From positions 62,001 to 126,000 of the forward strand of contig NZ_SOEE01000009.1 in NCBI RefSeq assembly GCF_004366035.1: a stretch of 64,000 nt of DNA, written 5' to 3'. Below, piece after piece: positions 8,761 through 16,263 of the stretch; within the stretch, counting starts at the first letter, position 1; each line of letters opens with the position of its first letter. The translations under genes and the position numbers were made by a program. The notes beneath the pieces were generated by a model. The model was not told the origin of the DNA. It saw only the letters and a program-made list of their open reading frames with translations, and did no database searches. This DNA is from Cytobacillus oceanisediminis. Lineage in GTDB: Bacteria > Bacillota > Bacilli > Bacillales > Cytobacillaceae.

Positions 8761-9570
8761 TTATTTAAGGCCTTTAAACCCATACTCTTCAAAAATACTC
8801 ATTGATTTTTCATTTTGAAGATAATCATAGAATAACTTGGCTTCCTTTGGATGACTTGTATCCTTAACCACTCCTAAAGGATAAATAATGGCATCGTGAG
8901 TGTTTTCATCTGCCGTGTCCACAATATTAACTTTTTCAGATATTAACGCATCTGTTTTATAAACAATTCCAGCATCCACATTATTCGTCTCTACATATGT
9001 AAGCACTTGCCGAACATCTTTGGCATACACCACTTTTTCTTCTATGTTTTTCCAAATACCTATATTTTCTAAAGACGCCTTCGCATATTTCCCTGCAGGA
9101 ACAGACTCAGGGGTTCCGATTGACAATTTATCAGCTTCAGCAAGATCATTAAATGATTTAATTCCCAGTGCCGAATCTTTCGGCACCACTAGTACAAGTT
9201 CATTCCCAACTAAATCGATCCCATTCTTTTCCTCGATAAGCCCGTCCTGTACTAATTCATCAAATTTATCCTCTGCTGCTGAAAAGAAAAGATCAGCAGG
9301 TGCTCCCTGTGAAATTTGCTGCTGAAGTGAGCCTGATGCTCCAAAGTTAAAGTTTACTAGCACTTTCGGATGTTCCTTTTCGAAGCTTGCTTCAATATCA
9401 GTTAAGGCATCCCGCAGGCTTGCTGCTGCCGAAATAGTCAATTCCACTCTCTCTTCGGTTACTTCTTTCATCTCCTCTCCTGGATTTTTAGTTTGGTCAT
9501 TATTTGAACATCCAGCCAATGAGAAAAAAAGGACCATTACCGAAAAAAATAACAGGCATTGCTTTTTCAT
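8761..9570 (-). CDS. modA: Molybdate-binding lipoprotein ModA
   Basis: The 269-residue precursor has a lipoprotein signal (hydrophobic segment, then LAGC with Cys21) and a type II periplasmic-binding fold. ISAAASLRDALTDIE (about 46-60) and NFGASGSLQQQISQGAPADL (about 80-99) are the oxyanion-binding signatures of ModA. DAGIVYKTDA near residue 200 is also conserved. It would deliver molybdate or tungstate to ModBC, but its own modB is truncated and modC is absent here. It is therefore an orphan unless another permease accepts it. The protein itself shows no damage. Confidence 0.92.
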   Translation of the reverse strand: MKKQCLLFFSVMVLFFSLAGCSNNDQTKNPGEEMKEVTEERVELTISAAASLRDALTDIEASFEKEHPKVLVNFNFGASGSLQQQISQGAPADLFFSAAEDKFDELVQDGLIEEKNGIDLVGNELVLVVPKDSALGIKSFNDLAEADKLSIGTPESVPAGKYAKASLENIGIWKNIEEKVVYAKDVRQVLTYVETNNVDAGIVYKTDALISEKVNIVDTADENTHDAIIYPLGVVKDTSHPKEAKLFYDYLQNEKSMSIFEEYGFKGLK

Positions 9571-9653
9571 TATGAATCTCCCTTCCCAATTTGTTATATC
9601 TGATTATAACTAATTATACCTGCTAACGCCCTGATTATCGCGGTCAGGACATT

Positions 9654-9877
9654 GTGTCAGATACTTTGGACAAACGCGCATTGGATTGGATAAATTCAGC
9701 CTGCAAAGCGTTAATATCTTTTACTGAGAGCTTGAACAGCATCATTCTAAAAACAGCTGAAACAAAGCAGTTAATATCCATTATGAAAGAAATTCTACCT
9801 TCTGCAGTTTCAGTCAGAAGTAAAGTCATTAGGGGATTATGGTACATCCCAGACAGGAAAAGTAATGTATGAAACAT
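9654..9877 (-). pseudogene. Possible degenerate coding remnant upstream of modA
   Basis: The minus strand holds an open stretch whose end (LSVKDINALQAEFIQSNARL) faintly resembles small Zn-ribbon/HTH proteins of the DUF2089 type, but the expected downstream helix is missing. A plus-strand frame over the same bases is equally open and equally unsupported. No ribosome binding site is convincing on either strand. Treat this as intergenic DNA that may carry a gene fossil. Confidence 0.15.
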
Positions 9878-9880
9878 ACT

Positions 9881-9910
9881 AAAAAGGAAGGATCAAATGC
9901 CTTCCTTTTA
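9881..9910. terminator. Bidirectional hairpin terminator
   Basis: AAAAAGGAAGG and CCTTCCTTTT form a 10-bp stem with A and T tracts suited to both directions. Confidence 0.6.
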
Positions 9911-10120
9911 ATATGTTTGAACCAGCAGTGCTTGCTTAAATAAAACTGTCCCCTGCAGCTCCTATCGCCTCAGATATTTCCTTTAATGAATGATATTTAT
10001 AGAATCGGAATCCAATCCCCTTTAGCTGAATAAGGAAAAGCTGCCTCTTTCAACCAAGGTTTATTAAGTTCATACATAACTTAATAATTGATGGTGATAA
10101 TAACAACCGAGGTGAAAATT

Positions 10121-10543
10121 GTGATTCATAAAATATTGCTTTCATTCATTCACATTTTTTTGCTAATGAATCTATTCATAGTAAATGCACAAAGCAGTTC
10201 GAATGTTGAACTTCTTGATATTGAAAAAAATGAGATAACAAAAACAGTCACAACCAATCCTAAGATACAATTAGAAGCTGAAATAATAATTAAAGAAATT
10301 GATAATGTTGTTAAAAAGTTAAAACCAATTCCAGACAAAGGCTATATGATTAAAATACCCTTAGAGCCGTCTCATCGAGTAGAAAACAAATGGATTTATG
10401 CTTTGATTGATGAAGTAATTATAATCATTCCCAAAAATGAAAAGCCATATTTACTCTTATTCGATGATGAAAATAAATCTTATTTTTTCACCTTCGATTC
10501 AAAAATTGACCCGTTACTTAACACTTTAGATTTTTCTCTTTAA
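10121..10543 (+). CDS. Secreted hypothetical protein
   Basis: The start is taken at GTG 10121, which follows GAGGTG by 6 nt. The resulting 140-residue protein opens with a signal peptide (basic HK, then a hydrophobic run ending NLFIVNA) and probable cleavage after VNA near residue 23. The mature part is acidic and beta-rich (WIYALIDEVIIIIPKNEKPY). No family is recognised. It stands alone, convergent with the small membrane protein gene at 10587. Confidence 0.65.
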   Translation: MIHKILLSFIHIFLLMNLFIVNAQSSSNVELLDIEKNEITKTVTTNPKIQLEAEIIIKEIDNVVKKLKPIPDKGYMIKIPLEPSHRVENKWIYALIDEVIIIIPKNEKPYLLLFDDENKSYFFTFDSKIDPLLNTLDFSL

Positions 10544-10582
10544 AAAACCTCTTAAAAGAGAAAGCAGCCATATTGGCAGCTG
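10531..10582. terminator. Convergent terminator hairpins
   Basis: TTCTCTTT/AAAAGAGAA encloses the end of the upstream gene. Next to it GCAGCC-ATATT-GGCAGC forms a second stem, followed on the minus strand by TTTCTCTTTT. The second fits the gene at 10587. Confidence 0.55.
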
Positions 10583-10586
10583 ATTT

Positions 10587-10865
10587 CTAGAAGAACAACT
10601 GCTCAAGAAACCCTACACATAGGACTGATATAATAAAAATAGGTATTGAAATGAATATTTTATTTTGCAATCTAATAACCTCGAATCGTCTATATATCTT
10701 ACTTACAGCGATAAAAAGAATGATTAGGATAGGCACACTTATACATATGGCGATTAAATCAACACGAGTAAATGGTTTACTGATATATTTATCAAGGTTG
10801 ATGTTAATAAAAAAGAATATGGAAAATAAAAAGAATTGATAAAAACAAAATCTAAAATAAATCAT
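10587..10865 (-). CDS. Small integral membrane protein, unknown
   Basis: The 92-residue protein has three hydrophobic segments (about 5-24, 37-58, 70-90). The second is followed by a basic KIYRRFEVIR loop. The ATG at 10865 follows GAGG by 9 nt. No family recognised; small Phe/Ile-rich membrane proteins like this are common and poorly conserved in Bacillaceae. Confidence 0.6.
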   Translation of the reverse strand: MIYFRFCFYQFFLFSIFFFININLDKYISKPFTRVDLIAICISVPILIILFIAVSKIYRRFEVIRLQNKIFISIPIFIISVLCVGFLEQLFF

Positions 10866-10880
10866 AGGTGATTACCTCTA

Positions 10881-10980
10881 TTATGCAATTTTCAAACTGG
10901 ATTCCTTATCTAGTTCCACAAAAATAGCGTTAAATCCCTTCCTGGATCAACGCCTCAATCAGTATGGATGCACCCCTGCA
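10881..10980 (-). pseudogene. Possible fossil of an acetolactate-synthase-type (TPP enzyme) N-terminus
   Basis: On the minus strand the bases encode GASILIEALIQEG, stop, and one base later NAIFVELDKES. The first part plus NAIF resembles the conserved N-terminus of IlvB-type thiamine-pyrophosphate enzymes (GAxxLIExLxxEGVxxIFG). The similarity stops after IF. The match is short (about 17 residues), so it may be chance. Part of it also forms a terminator stem. Confidence 0.25.
10918..10953 (-). terminator. Probable terminator of the NAD(P)-binding protein gene
   Basis: Minus strand GCGTT-GATCC-loop-GGGATT-AACGC followed by TATTTTTG, about 50 bp beyond the stop at 11001. Confidence 0.5.
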
Positions 10981-11000
10981 CTTTTTTTTGCAACCTGATC

Positions 11001-11765
11001 CTAACAATCAATCTTTTTACTTAGATATTCCCCGAATGTGATTTCCCCCATTTTTCGAGCAGGATTGGTATTTTTCCCATCAGAAAAGGATTTATATAGT
11101 TTTCCAGTTAGAGATAAGCTTAAAACTTTATTTGGCTCATTATTTAGTTTGATTTTCAGTTCAGCCATTTCACTTAATGTCATAACATCTGGTCCGCCAA
11201 AATCCTCTGCTCTTCCTTGTGGTTCTTTATCCACTAAACCTATTAGATGATCAGCAAATTCACCCGCATCTACACTTTGACACTTAAATTTTCCCGGGAC
11301 AATATATCTTTTAAGAAAGGGTTTGGATAGAAATAAATTATCTATAAAATGGTGGAACTGAGTGGCGCGTACGATTGTATGAGGGATAGAGCTCTTTTTC
11401 AGCAATTCTTCTGCTTCTAATTTTAGCTTATAATAGTTAAATGGTATTTCATCAATCCCAACAATTGACGGATAAATAAAATGTTTCACGTGCTGCGCTT
11501 TTTTTAATAACTCCTTAAAGCCTGAAACCTCTACACTTTTAGAATTTTTAATTGGGCTTGTTGCTGCATGAAGGATTACATCTGCATCTTTTACTGCTTC
11601 TTCTACTCCTTCACTTGACGATAAATCGCTATAAATCCACTCGAAATGTCCTATTCCATCAGGTTTTCTCCTAGAAGTTAATTTAACTTTATAGCCAGAA
11701 TCCTTTAGTTGATTAAGCAAAGCTGAACCTAGTTGGCCTGTGGAACCAGTGACCAATATTTTCAA
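11001..11765 (-). CDS. NAD(P)H-binding oxidoreductase, NmrA-like extended SDR
   Basis: A TTG at 11765 follows GGGAGTG by 6 nt and gives KILVTGSTGQLGSALLNQL directly at the N-terminus, a TGxxGxxG Rossmann motif. The ATG at 11780 would have its best site inside the gene, so TTG is preferred (254 residues). The fold is that of atypical SDR proteins (NmrA/HSCARG-like or NAD(P)H:quinone reductase-like): HAATSP after strand 4 and YYKLKLEAE in place of the catalytic YxxxK (Y-Y-K-L-K). Substrate unknown. Single gene. Confidence 0.82.
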   Translation of the reverse strand: MKILVTGSTGQLGSALLNQLKDSGYKVKLTSRRKPDGIGHFEWIYSDLSSSEGVEEAVKDADVILHAATSPIKNSKSVEVSGFKELLKKAQHVKHFIYPSIVGIDEIPFNYYKLKLEAEELLKKSSIPHTIVRATQFHHFIDNLFLSKPFLKRYIVPGKFKCQSVDAGEFADHLIGLVDKEPQGRAEDFGGPDVMTLSEMAELKIKLNNEPNKVLSLSLTGKLYKSFSDGKNTNPARKMGEITFGEYLSKKIDC

Positions 11766-11850
11766 GTACGACACTCCCATTCTTATGGGTTTCCTTTATA
11801 TTGTATTATTCAGATATTTGGTGCTATATTCGACTATACTGCCCGTTTTT

Positions 11851-11877
11851 ACAAAAAGAGCCGCCGTAATGGCAGCG
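11851..11877 (-). terminator. Terminator of DUF4256 gene
   Basis: Minus strand GCTGCC-ATTAC-GGCGGC followed by TCTTTTTG. Confidence 0.7.
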
Positions 11878-11945
11878 AAATACAGAATATGTTCGTTAAA
11901 GTGCAGTCTTCAGGAAGTCATCTCCCTAAAATTGCTGCAATGAAT

Positions 11946-12512
11946 CTAAACCCTCAGCGAGCCGCGGAAACCCCTTGCCCCATAATAGGAATCGGCTCCA
12001 TTGTGATATATAAAAACAGTGTCGTAGCGGCGGTCACAAAAGATAGCCCCTCCAAGTTTTCTGATATTCTCAGGTGTTTGTACCCAGCTCGAGGTTTTCT
12101 TATCGACATGTTCAAGCTCCTGAAGCTCCCGGTATTCCTCTTCTGTTAAAAGTTCAATGCCCATGGCCGCTGCCATATCCATAGCGCTGTTTTCCGGCTT
12201 GTGTTTTTTCCGTGCCTCCAGCGCTGCACGGTCGTAACAAACACTTCTCCTGCCTTTAGGACTTTCAGCTGAAAAATCATAAAATATGTATTCGTCCGTC
12301 TCTTTATCATGGCGGACAACATCCGGTTCACCTTCAGTTGCTTCCATTTCACTGAGCGACCACAGTTTTTCAGGATTAGCCTCGAGCTTCGCTTGTACAT
12401 CAGCCCACTCCACACCTTCATGGCGGTGCATGTTTTTCTCAAAACGTACTTTCAGAGATTCCAGCAGTTCCTCACGCTGTTCTTGTGACAGCTCCATATT
12501 TCCCATTGCCAA
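11946..12512 (-). CDS. DUF4256 domain protein
   Basis: The 188-residue soluble protein begins at TTG 12512, 7 nt after AGGAGG. Recognisable features of the DUF4256 family are an N-terminal helical region with WSLSEMEATEGEPDVV (about 50-65), YIFYDFSAESPKGRRSVCYD (about 75-94) and a C-terminal DTVFIYHNGADSYYGARGFR. The family is common in Firmicutes and has no assigned function. It is monocistronic, between two terminators. Confidence 0.85.
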   Translation of the reverse strand: MAMGNMELSQEQREELLESLKVRFEKNMHRHEGVEWADVQAKLEANPEKLWSLSEMEATEGEPDVVRHDKETDEYIFYDFSAESPKGRRSVCYDRAALEARKKHKPENSAMDMAAAMGIELLTEEEYRELQELEHVDKKTSSWVQTPENIRKLGGAIFCDRRYDTVFIYHNGADSYYGARGFRGSLRV

Positions 12513-12695
12513 GTTAACTCCTCCTAGTTTTTACTCCATTATAATATAATTATGACCTTAAGGGCTATTTGATAAAAGTGGAGCATCATTAACTATTCAT
12601 AAGCCACCTTTGGACTCTCTCACGTTGGTTTCCCGCTATTCTGTCCGAACCTGCTCCATCTTCCTCTCTTTTTGGAATGGCACAAAGAAACAAAA

Positions 12696-12734
12696 AAAAC
12701 ACTAACAAATACGTTTCCATTTGTTAGTGTTTTC
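12696..12734. terminator. Terminator of glutamate symporter gene
   Basis: AAAACACTAACAAAT and ATTTGTTAGTGTTTT make a long perfect stem with an 8-nt loop. The flanking A and T tracts make it work in both directions. Confidence 0.85.
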
Positions 12735-12741
12735 CAATATA

Positions 12742-14001
12742 TTATGAAGCTTGTTCAAATCTTTCTTCTGCTGGAGGGTTAAATTGACCTTCCCACTTAG
12801 CAATAACAATAGCCGCAAGTGAGTTCCCCACCACGTTAACGGCTGTTCGGCCCATATCAAGGATACGGTCGATGCCGGCAATAAAGGCAAGGCCTTCTGC
12901 AGGCAATCCAATTGTGCTGAATGTAGCCAGCAGCACGACAAAGGATACGCCGGGCACGCCCGCCATTCCTTTCGATGTAACCATCAGAACTAACATTAAT
13001 GTAACTTGCTGTCCTATGCTTAATTCTATCCCAAACATCTGTGCAATAAATAAAGAGGCAATGGCCTGATATAAAACGGATCCGTCCAGGTTAAAAGAAT
13101 AGCCTGTTGGAATAACGAAGGACGAAATATGTTTCGGGCTTCCCGCTTTCTCCATTTTGTCCATGATTCTCGGAAGCACCGTTTCAGAACTTGCAGTTGA
13201 AAATGCCAAAATCAATTCTTCTTTAATCATCTTCAATAATTTAAAGATGCTGAACCCGACAACTTTGGCCATTATCCCTAACACAACAAGAACAAAGAAG
13301 ATCATGGCTCCATATACAGTAAGTGCAAGCTTGCCCAAAGGAATTAATGAGGCAAAACCATACTTGGAAATCGTTACACCTATTAAGGCAAATACTCCAA
13401 TTGGTGCATACTTCATAAATAGGTTTGTCACATAGAACATGGCCTTTGCCGTGCCTTCGAAAAATCTCAGTACCGGTTTTCCTTTATCCCCAATTGCTGC
13501 AATTCCAAGGCCAAATACAACGGCAAAGAAGATAATTGCCAGCATATCGCCTTCAACCATGGCTTGTACAGGATTAGTAGGTACGATATGCAAAAATGTA
13601 TCTGCTATCGACTTGCCTTCCTGCTCTTTATTGGTTTCGACATAGCTTGAAATGTCACTTTGCTGCAGGCTGTCCATATTCAAGCCGGCACCAGGCTGAA
13701 TAACATTACCTGCAATGAGGCCAACCACAATAGCAACCAAAGTCATGCCAATAAAGTAAGTCAATGATTTACCGCCAAGCTTCCCGACAGATTTCAAATC
13801 ACCAACACCAGCAATAGCAACAATAATTGTTGATAGTACTATGGGAACAACAATCATTTTAATTAAGCGGATAAAAAGATCGCCAAATGGCTGCAGGACA
13901 CTTTGCGCCGTTTCACTTCCATAGAAAATACCGCCAACAGCGATCCCTAAAATAAGACCGATGAAAATTTGAGTGGCTAAACTTAGTTTAATTTTTTTCA
14001 T
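12742..14001 (-). CDS. gltT: Proton/sodium-glutamate (dicarboxylate) symporter, GltT type
   Basis: This 419-residue DAACS-family membrane protein imports glutamate or aspartate with cations. The serine-rich re-entrant loop reads STASSETVLPRIM, TM7 carries GYSFNLDGS, the second hairpin follows KGMAGVPGVSF, and TM8 carries DRILDMGRTAVNVVGN. It matches the GltT proteins of Bacillus and Geobacillus closely through most of its length. ATG 14001 follows AAGGTAGGG; an adjacent TTG is possible. It is expressed from a 270-nt leader with a ydaO-class (c-di-AMP) riboswitch and terminator. That leader suggests control linked to potassium and osmotic balance, which is not the usual context for this transporter. 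Confidence 0.92.
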   Translation of the reverse strand: MKKIKLSLATQIFIGLILGIAVGGIFYGSETAQSVLQPFGDLFIRLIKMIVVPIVLSTIIVAIAGVGDLKSVGKLGGKSLTYFIGMTLVAIVVGLIAGNVIQPGAGLNMDSLQQSDISSYVETNKEQEGKSIADTFLHIVPTNPVQAMVEGDMLAIIFFAVVFGLGIAAIGDKGKPVLRFFEGTAKAMFYVTNLFMKYAPIGVFALIGVTISKYGFASLIPLGKLALTVYGAMIFFVLVVLGIMAKVVGFSIFKLLKMIKEELILAFSTASSETVLPRIMDKMEKAGSPKHISSFVIPTGYSFNLDGSVLYQAIASLFIAQMFGIELSIGQQVTLMLVLMVTSKGMAGVPGVSFVVLLATFSTIGLPAEGLAFIAGIDRILDMGRTAVNVVGNSLAAIVIAKWEGQFNPPAEERFEQAS

Positions 14002-14066
14002 CAATTACCCTACCTTCTTGTTAGTTTGATACGTGCTGCGCAGGCAAGGGAAACAAAGATGAGATC

Positions 14067-14108
14067 CTGATAAAAAAGAAAATCGACAAAAATGAGGGTT
14101 TTGTCAAT
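14067..14108 (-). terminator. Riboswitch expression-platform terminator
   Basis: On the minus strand TTGACAAAA, loop CCCTCA, TTTTTGTCGA, then TTTTCTTTTTT. It sits between the aptamer and the symporter start, as expected for a transcriptional OFF switch. Confidence 0.75.
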
Positions 14109-14135
14109 TCACACTATTTCATATTCTCTTATGTT

Positions 14136-14272
14136 TCCTTAAACGCTGACGAGGTTAGCTTTCGGGTTAGGACTGCGGAAACAGTAAGCCCTTCCATAGT
14201 AGGATTCACCCCAAGCGGAAACTCCGCTGTAAATATTGGGTCCCCCGTTCTTAAAATAAGATTAAGCATAGA
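14136..14272 (-). promoter_or_regulatory. c-di-AMP riboswitch (ydaO-yuaA class)
   Basis: The minus strand carries the highly conserved ydaO-yuaA blocks in order: AACGGGGGACCCAAT, TTGGGGTGAATCC, a variable arm, AACCCGAAAGCTAACCTCG, then TCAGCGTTTAAG. Loop and junction sequences match the Bacillus ydaO leader, which binds c-di-AMP and switches genes off. An intrinsic terminator follows 30-70 nt downstream and a sigma-A promoter lies just upstream. The gene behind it is a GltT-type glutamate symporter. Confidence 0.88.
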
Positions 14273-14282
14273 TCACTAGATC

Positions 14283-14312
14283 ATTATATTATTTCGAGAT
14301 AATTTTTGTAAA
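14283..14312 (-). promoter_or_regulatory. Sigma-A promoter of the riboswitch-gltT transcript
   Basis: Minus strand TTTACA (14312-14307), 18 bp, TATAAT (14288-14283). Transcription would start about 5-10 nt before the aptamer. Confidence 0.7.
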
Positions 14313-14399
14313 TAGTTAAGTTTTCCCGGCAAAATTAAATGGCCTCTTTAACACGCCAAAAAGAGCTGGAATTCAATGTTTTTTCTGCTCTTGCACTTG

Positions 14400-14813
14400 T
14401 TATTGGAAATCAATATTAATAGCAATGATAAATATAAGCACGATCACGGATAATGCTGTATTTACTGACCACCACCTTATTTCTGCCTTTGTCAGTACAC
14501 GGTCAATGATGAAAAAAGAGACAGCAGAAACAAGACTAAGTTCTTTTAACACTGAACCAAATAGACAATGGAATAAAAAAGAGGCAATTTCACGATTTGT
14601 GCTAGCATTGAAAATCTTCTTGCTCAACCAGTCACTGAATATCGAAGTAATTACTCCATAGGTAACGACAAACAAAAAATTCAAATAATATAAATTAAGA
14701 AAAGCATTCATATCAAAGCCTGTTAGCACTGAAAAAATCAGTGCAAATAACACACTGCTAAGAATGGATGTTAAAATTTTTCTCTTTAAAATATTAGACA
14801 TTTCCCACTTCAT
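14400..14813 (-). CDS. Integral membrane protein, unknown
   Basis: The protein is up to 137 residues long (or 133 from the internal ATG at 14801) with four hydrophobic segments near 12-31, 42-60, 83-105 and 117-135. No conserved motif is recognised. The start is uncertain: AAGG precedes the first ATG almost directly and is 12 nt before the second. It is the last gene of a minus-strand run after the hydrolase at 15033, separated by 219 bp in which no supported gene is seen. Confidence 0.55.
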   Translation of the reverse strand: MKWEMSNILKRKILTSILSSVLFALIFSVLTGFDMNAFLNLYYLNFLFVVTYGVITSIFSDWLSKKIFNASTNREIASFLFHCLFGSVLKELSLVSAVSFFIIDRVLTKAEIRWWSVNTALSVIVLIFIIAINIDFQ

Positions 14814-15032
14814 CCTTTATGGAGGCTGCATAATAAAAAGTAAATTTTATAAGTTGAAAATAAGCAAAACAAAAAAGGCATATGGCTCCGCCTGCGCCAA
14901 ATACAATGATAGCCACACATGCTATCCCCGCTAAATCTAAATTAGCATTTTTGCATGAAGAATATTGAACGTGCTTGTAAACTTTTATTAAAATTCCCTG
15001 GTGATAACACTCAAGGTTAGCTTCATAATTCC

Positions 15033-15626
15033 TCAATCAATATACAATAAAAAATCCATCGCTTTGCTAAATGCTTCTTGTTCTGATTTTGCATCATATC
15101 TGGAAGAATACGGATCACTGAATCCATGTTTACCTGTGAATTTATGTACTTTAATATTCTTTTTTTCTAAATCTAATAGTAACTCATCAACATTAAAAGA
15201 CTGCTCTTCTTGCGGAAAGAATAGCATTATAGGACACTGGGGCGTTAACTCTAAATAATCCCTAATCCTTGAACCGTAGTATCCAACTATTCCATCAACA
15301 CAATCTTCCTCACTGCACAGCCAGGCAACAGTTGCCCCTATACTAAAACCAATGATATATATTTTTTCGTATTCATCTTTAACTTCTAATAATAAATCTT
15401 TAATTTTTTGGGCAGCTCTGTCGAAACCTGTTTGTTCCATAAAATGGCGATAAGCAGCTTCCTCCTGAAAGTATTCAAAAGGTTTCTCCCGCTCTAATAA
15501 ATGGGGGCAGGTCACATCAAAACCCTGCTTTGATAATAATTCGCAAAAACTCTTTATATGTTGATTAATTCCATAGATTTCGTGGATTACGAGGATTAAA
15601 GAATTAGAATTACTCTGTCTTTCCAT
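15033..15626 (-). CDS. Alpha/beta hydrolase, dienelactone hydrolase-like
   Basis: The 197-residue cytoplasmic hydrolase has nucleophile elbow GFSIGAT (Ser about residue 100), an HEIYGIN block near residue 15 typical of dienelactone hydrolases, and a late His in GKHGFSDPYS. In classical DLH the nucleophile is Cys; here it is Ser, so an esterase or related activity is likely. ATG 15626 follows AAGGG by 8 nt and lies 2 bp after the upstream lipoprotein gene, so the two are co-translated. Substrate unknown. Confidence 0.8.
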   Translation of the reverse strand: MERQSNSNSLILVIHEIYGINQHIKSFCELLSKQGFDVTCPHLLEREKPFEYFQEEAAYRHFMEQTGFDRAAQKIKDLLLEVKDEYEKIYIIGFSIGATVAWLCSEEDCVDGIVGYYGSRIRDYLELTPQCPIMLFFPQEEQSFNVDELLLDLEKKNIKVHKFTGKHGFSDPYSSRYDAKSEQEAFSKAMDFLLYID

Positions 15627-15628
15627 GA

Positions 15629-16108
15629 TTATGACCCTTCTTCTCCATATTTCTTCTCCCATTCATCGATCCATTTTTCAAGATCATTATCTTGCACTTC
15701 TTCTGCTGTTTTGCCATTTAATGAATAACCCCATCCGCCCATAGTATCATCTGCTGGATATGAAATGCCGCCAATTACCTGCCCATCAAAAATGAAAACC
15801 CTAAGCTCAGCCTCTATTCCGTAAATTTTGCTTAATGGGTGATTTTTTACAATAAAAATTTCCTGAATAATATCTTCCTCAATGTATGGATCTGGTTGAA
15901 CAGTCTGCCTGGCCCATATAGAAACGTGAGGCATATCAGTAAGTTCCTGCCTTGAAAATGAATATATCTGGCTTCCTTCATAAGATTTTATTGAGTAACC
16001 TTTATCCAAAAGATACTGCTTTGCCAATTCACCATTCGACCCTTCTGCAAAATTAGGTTCACATCCAACCAGAATGAGTAAAATAATGCTAACGAAGATT
16101 TTATTAAT
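15629..16108 (-). CDS. Lipoprotein of unknown function, apparent ATT start
   Basis: The frame is open from a stop upstream of 16108, and the only plausible start with a ribosome binding site is ATT at 16108, 7 nt after GGGGG. It gives 159 residues beginning with a clear lipoprotein signal: NKIF, hydrophobic SIILLILVGC, lipobox Cys at about residue 15. Starting at the internal TTG (16027) would remove this signal. The mature domain has YLLDKGYSIKSYEG, EIFIVKNHPLSKIYG and IGGISYPADDTMGGWGYSLN; similar small Bacillus lipoproteins exist without assigned role. It is coupled to the hydrolase at 15033. Confidence 0.65.
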   Translation of the reverse strand: MNKIFVSIILLILVGCEPNFAEGSNGELAKQYLLDKGYSIKSYEGSQIYSFSRQELTDMPHVSIWARQTVQPDPYIEEDIIQEIFIVKNHPLSKIYGIEAELRVFIFDGQVIGGISYPADDTMGGWGYSLNGKTAEEVQDNDLEKWIDEWEKKYGEEGS

Positions 16109-16204
16109 GTAAATTCCCCCGTATTTAGTTTAAAAATTACACTTTTTTCCTTCAAAAAGGTATTCTATATTTAATGTTTTATTCCTTCAATATCTAAACA
16201 CACC

Positions 16205-16238
16205 TATAAATCAGAAAAGCTGCCTATACGGCAGCTTG
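16205..16238 (-). terminator. Terminator of nitronate monooxygenase-like gene
   Basis: Minus strand AAGCTGCC-GTATA-GGCAGCTT followed by TTCTGATTT. Confidence 0.65.
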
Positions 16239-16263
16239 ACTAAAAAAATGCACCATTATGAAA

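Noticed and set aside
9654..9872. 72-codon plus-strand frame upstream of modA
   Set aside because: No ribosome binding site, and the opposite strand is equally open; kept only as a possible remnant.
14794..15036. 80-codon minus-strand frame between the hydrolase and membrane protein genes
   Set aside because: It needs a TTG start without a suitable site, overlaps both neighbours and resembles no family.
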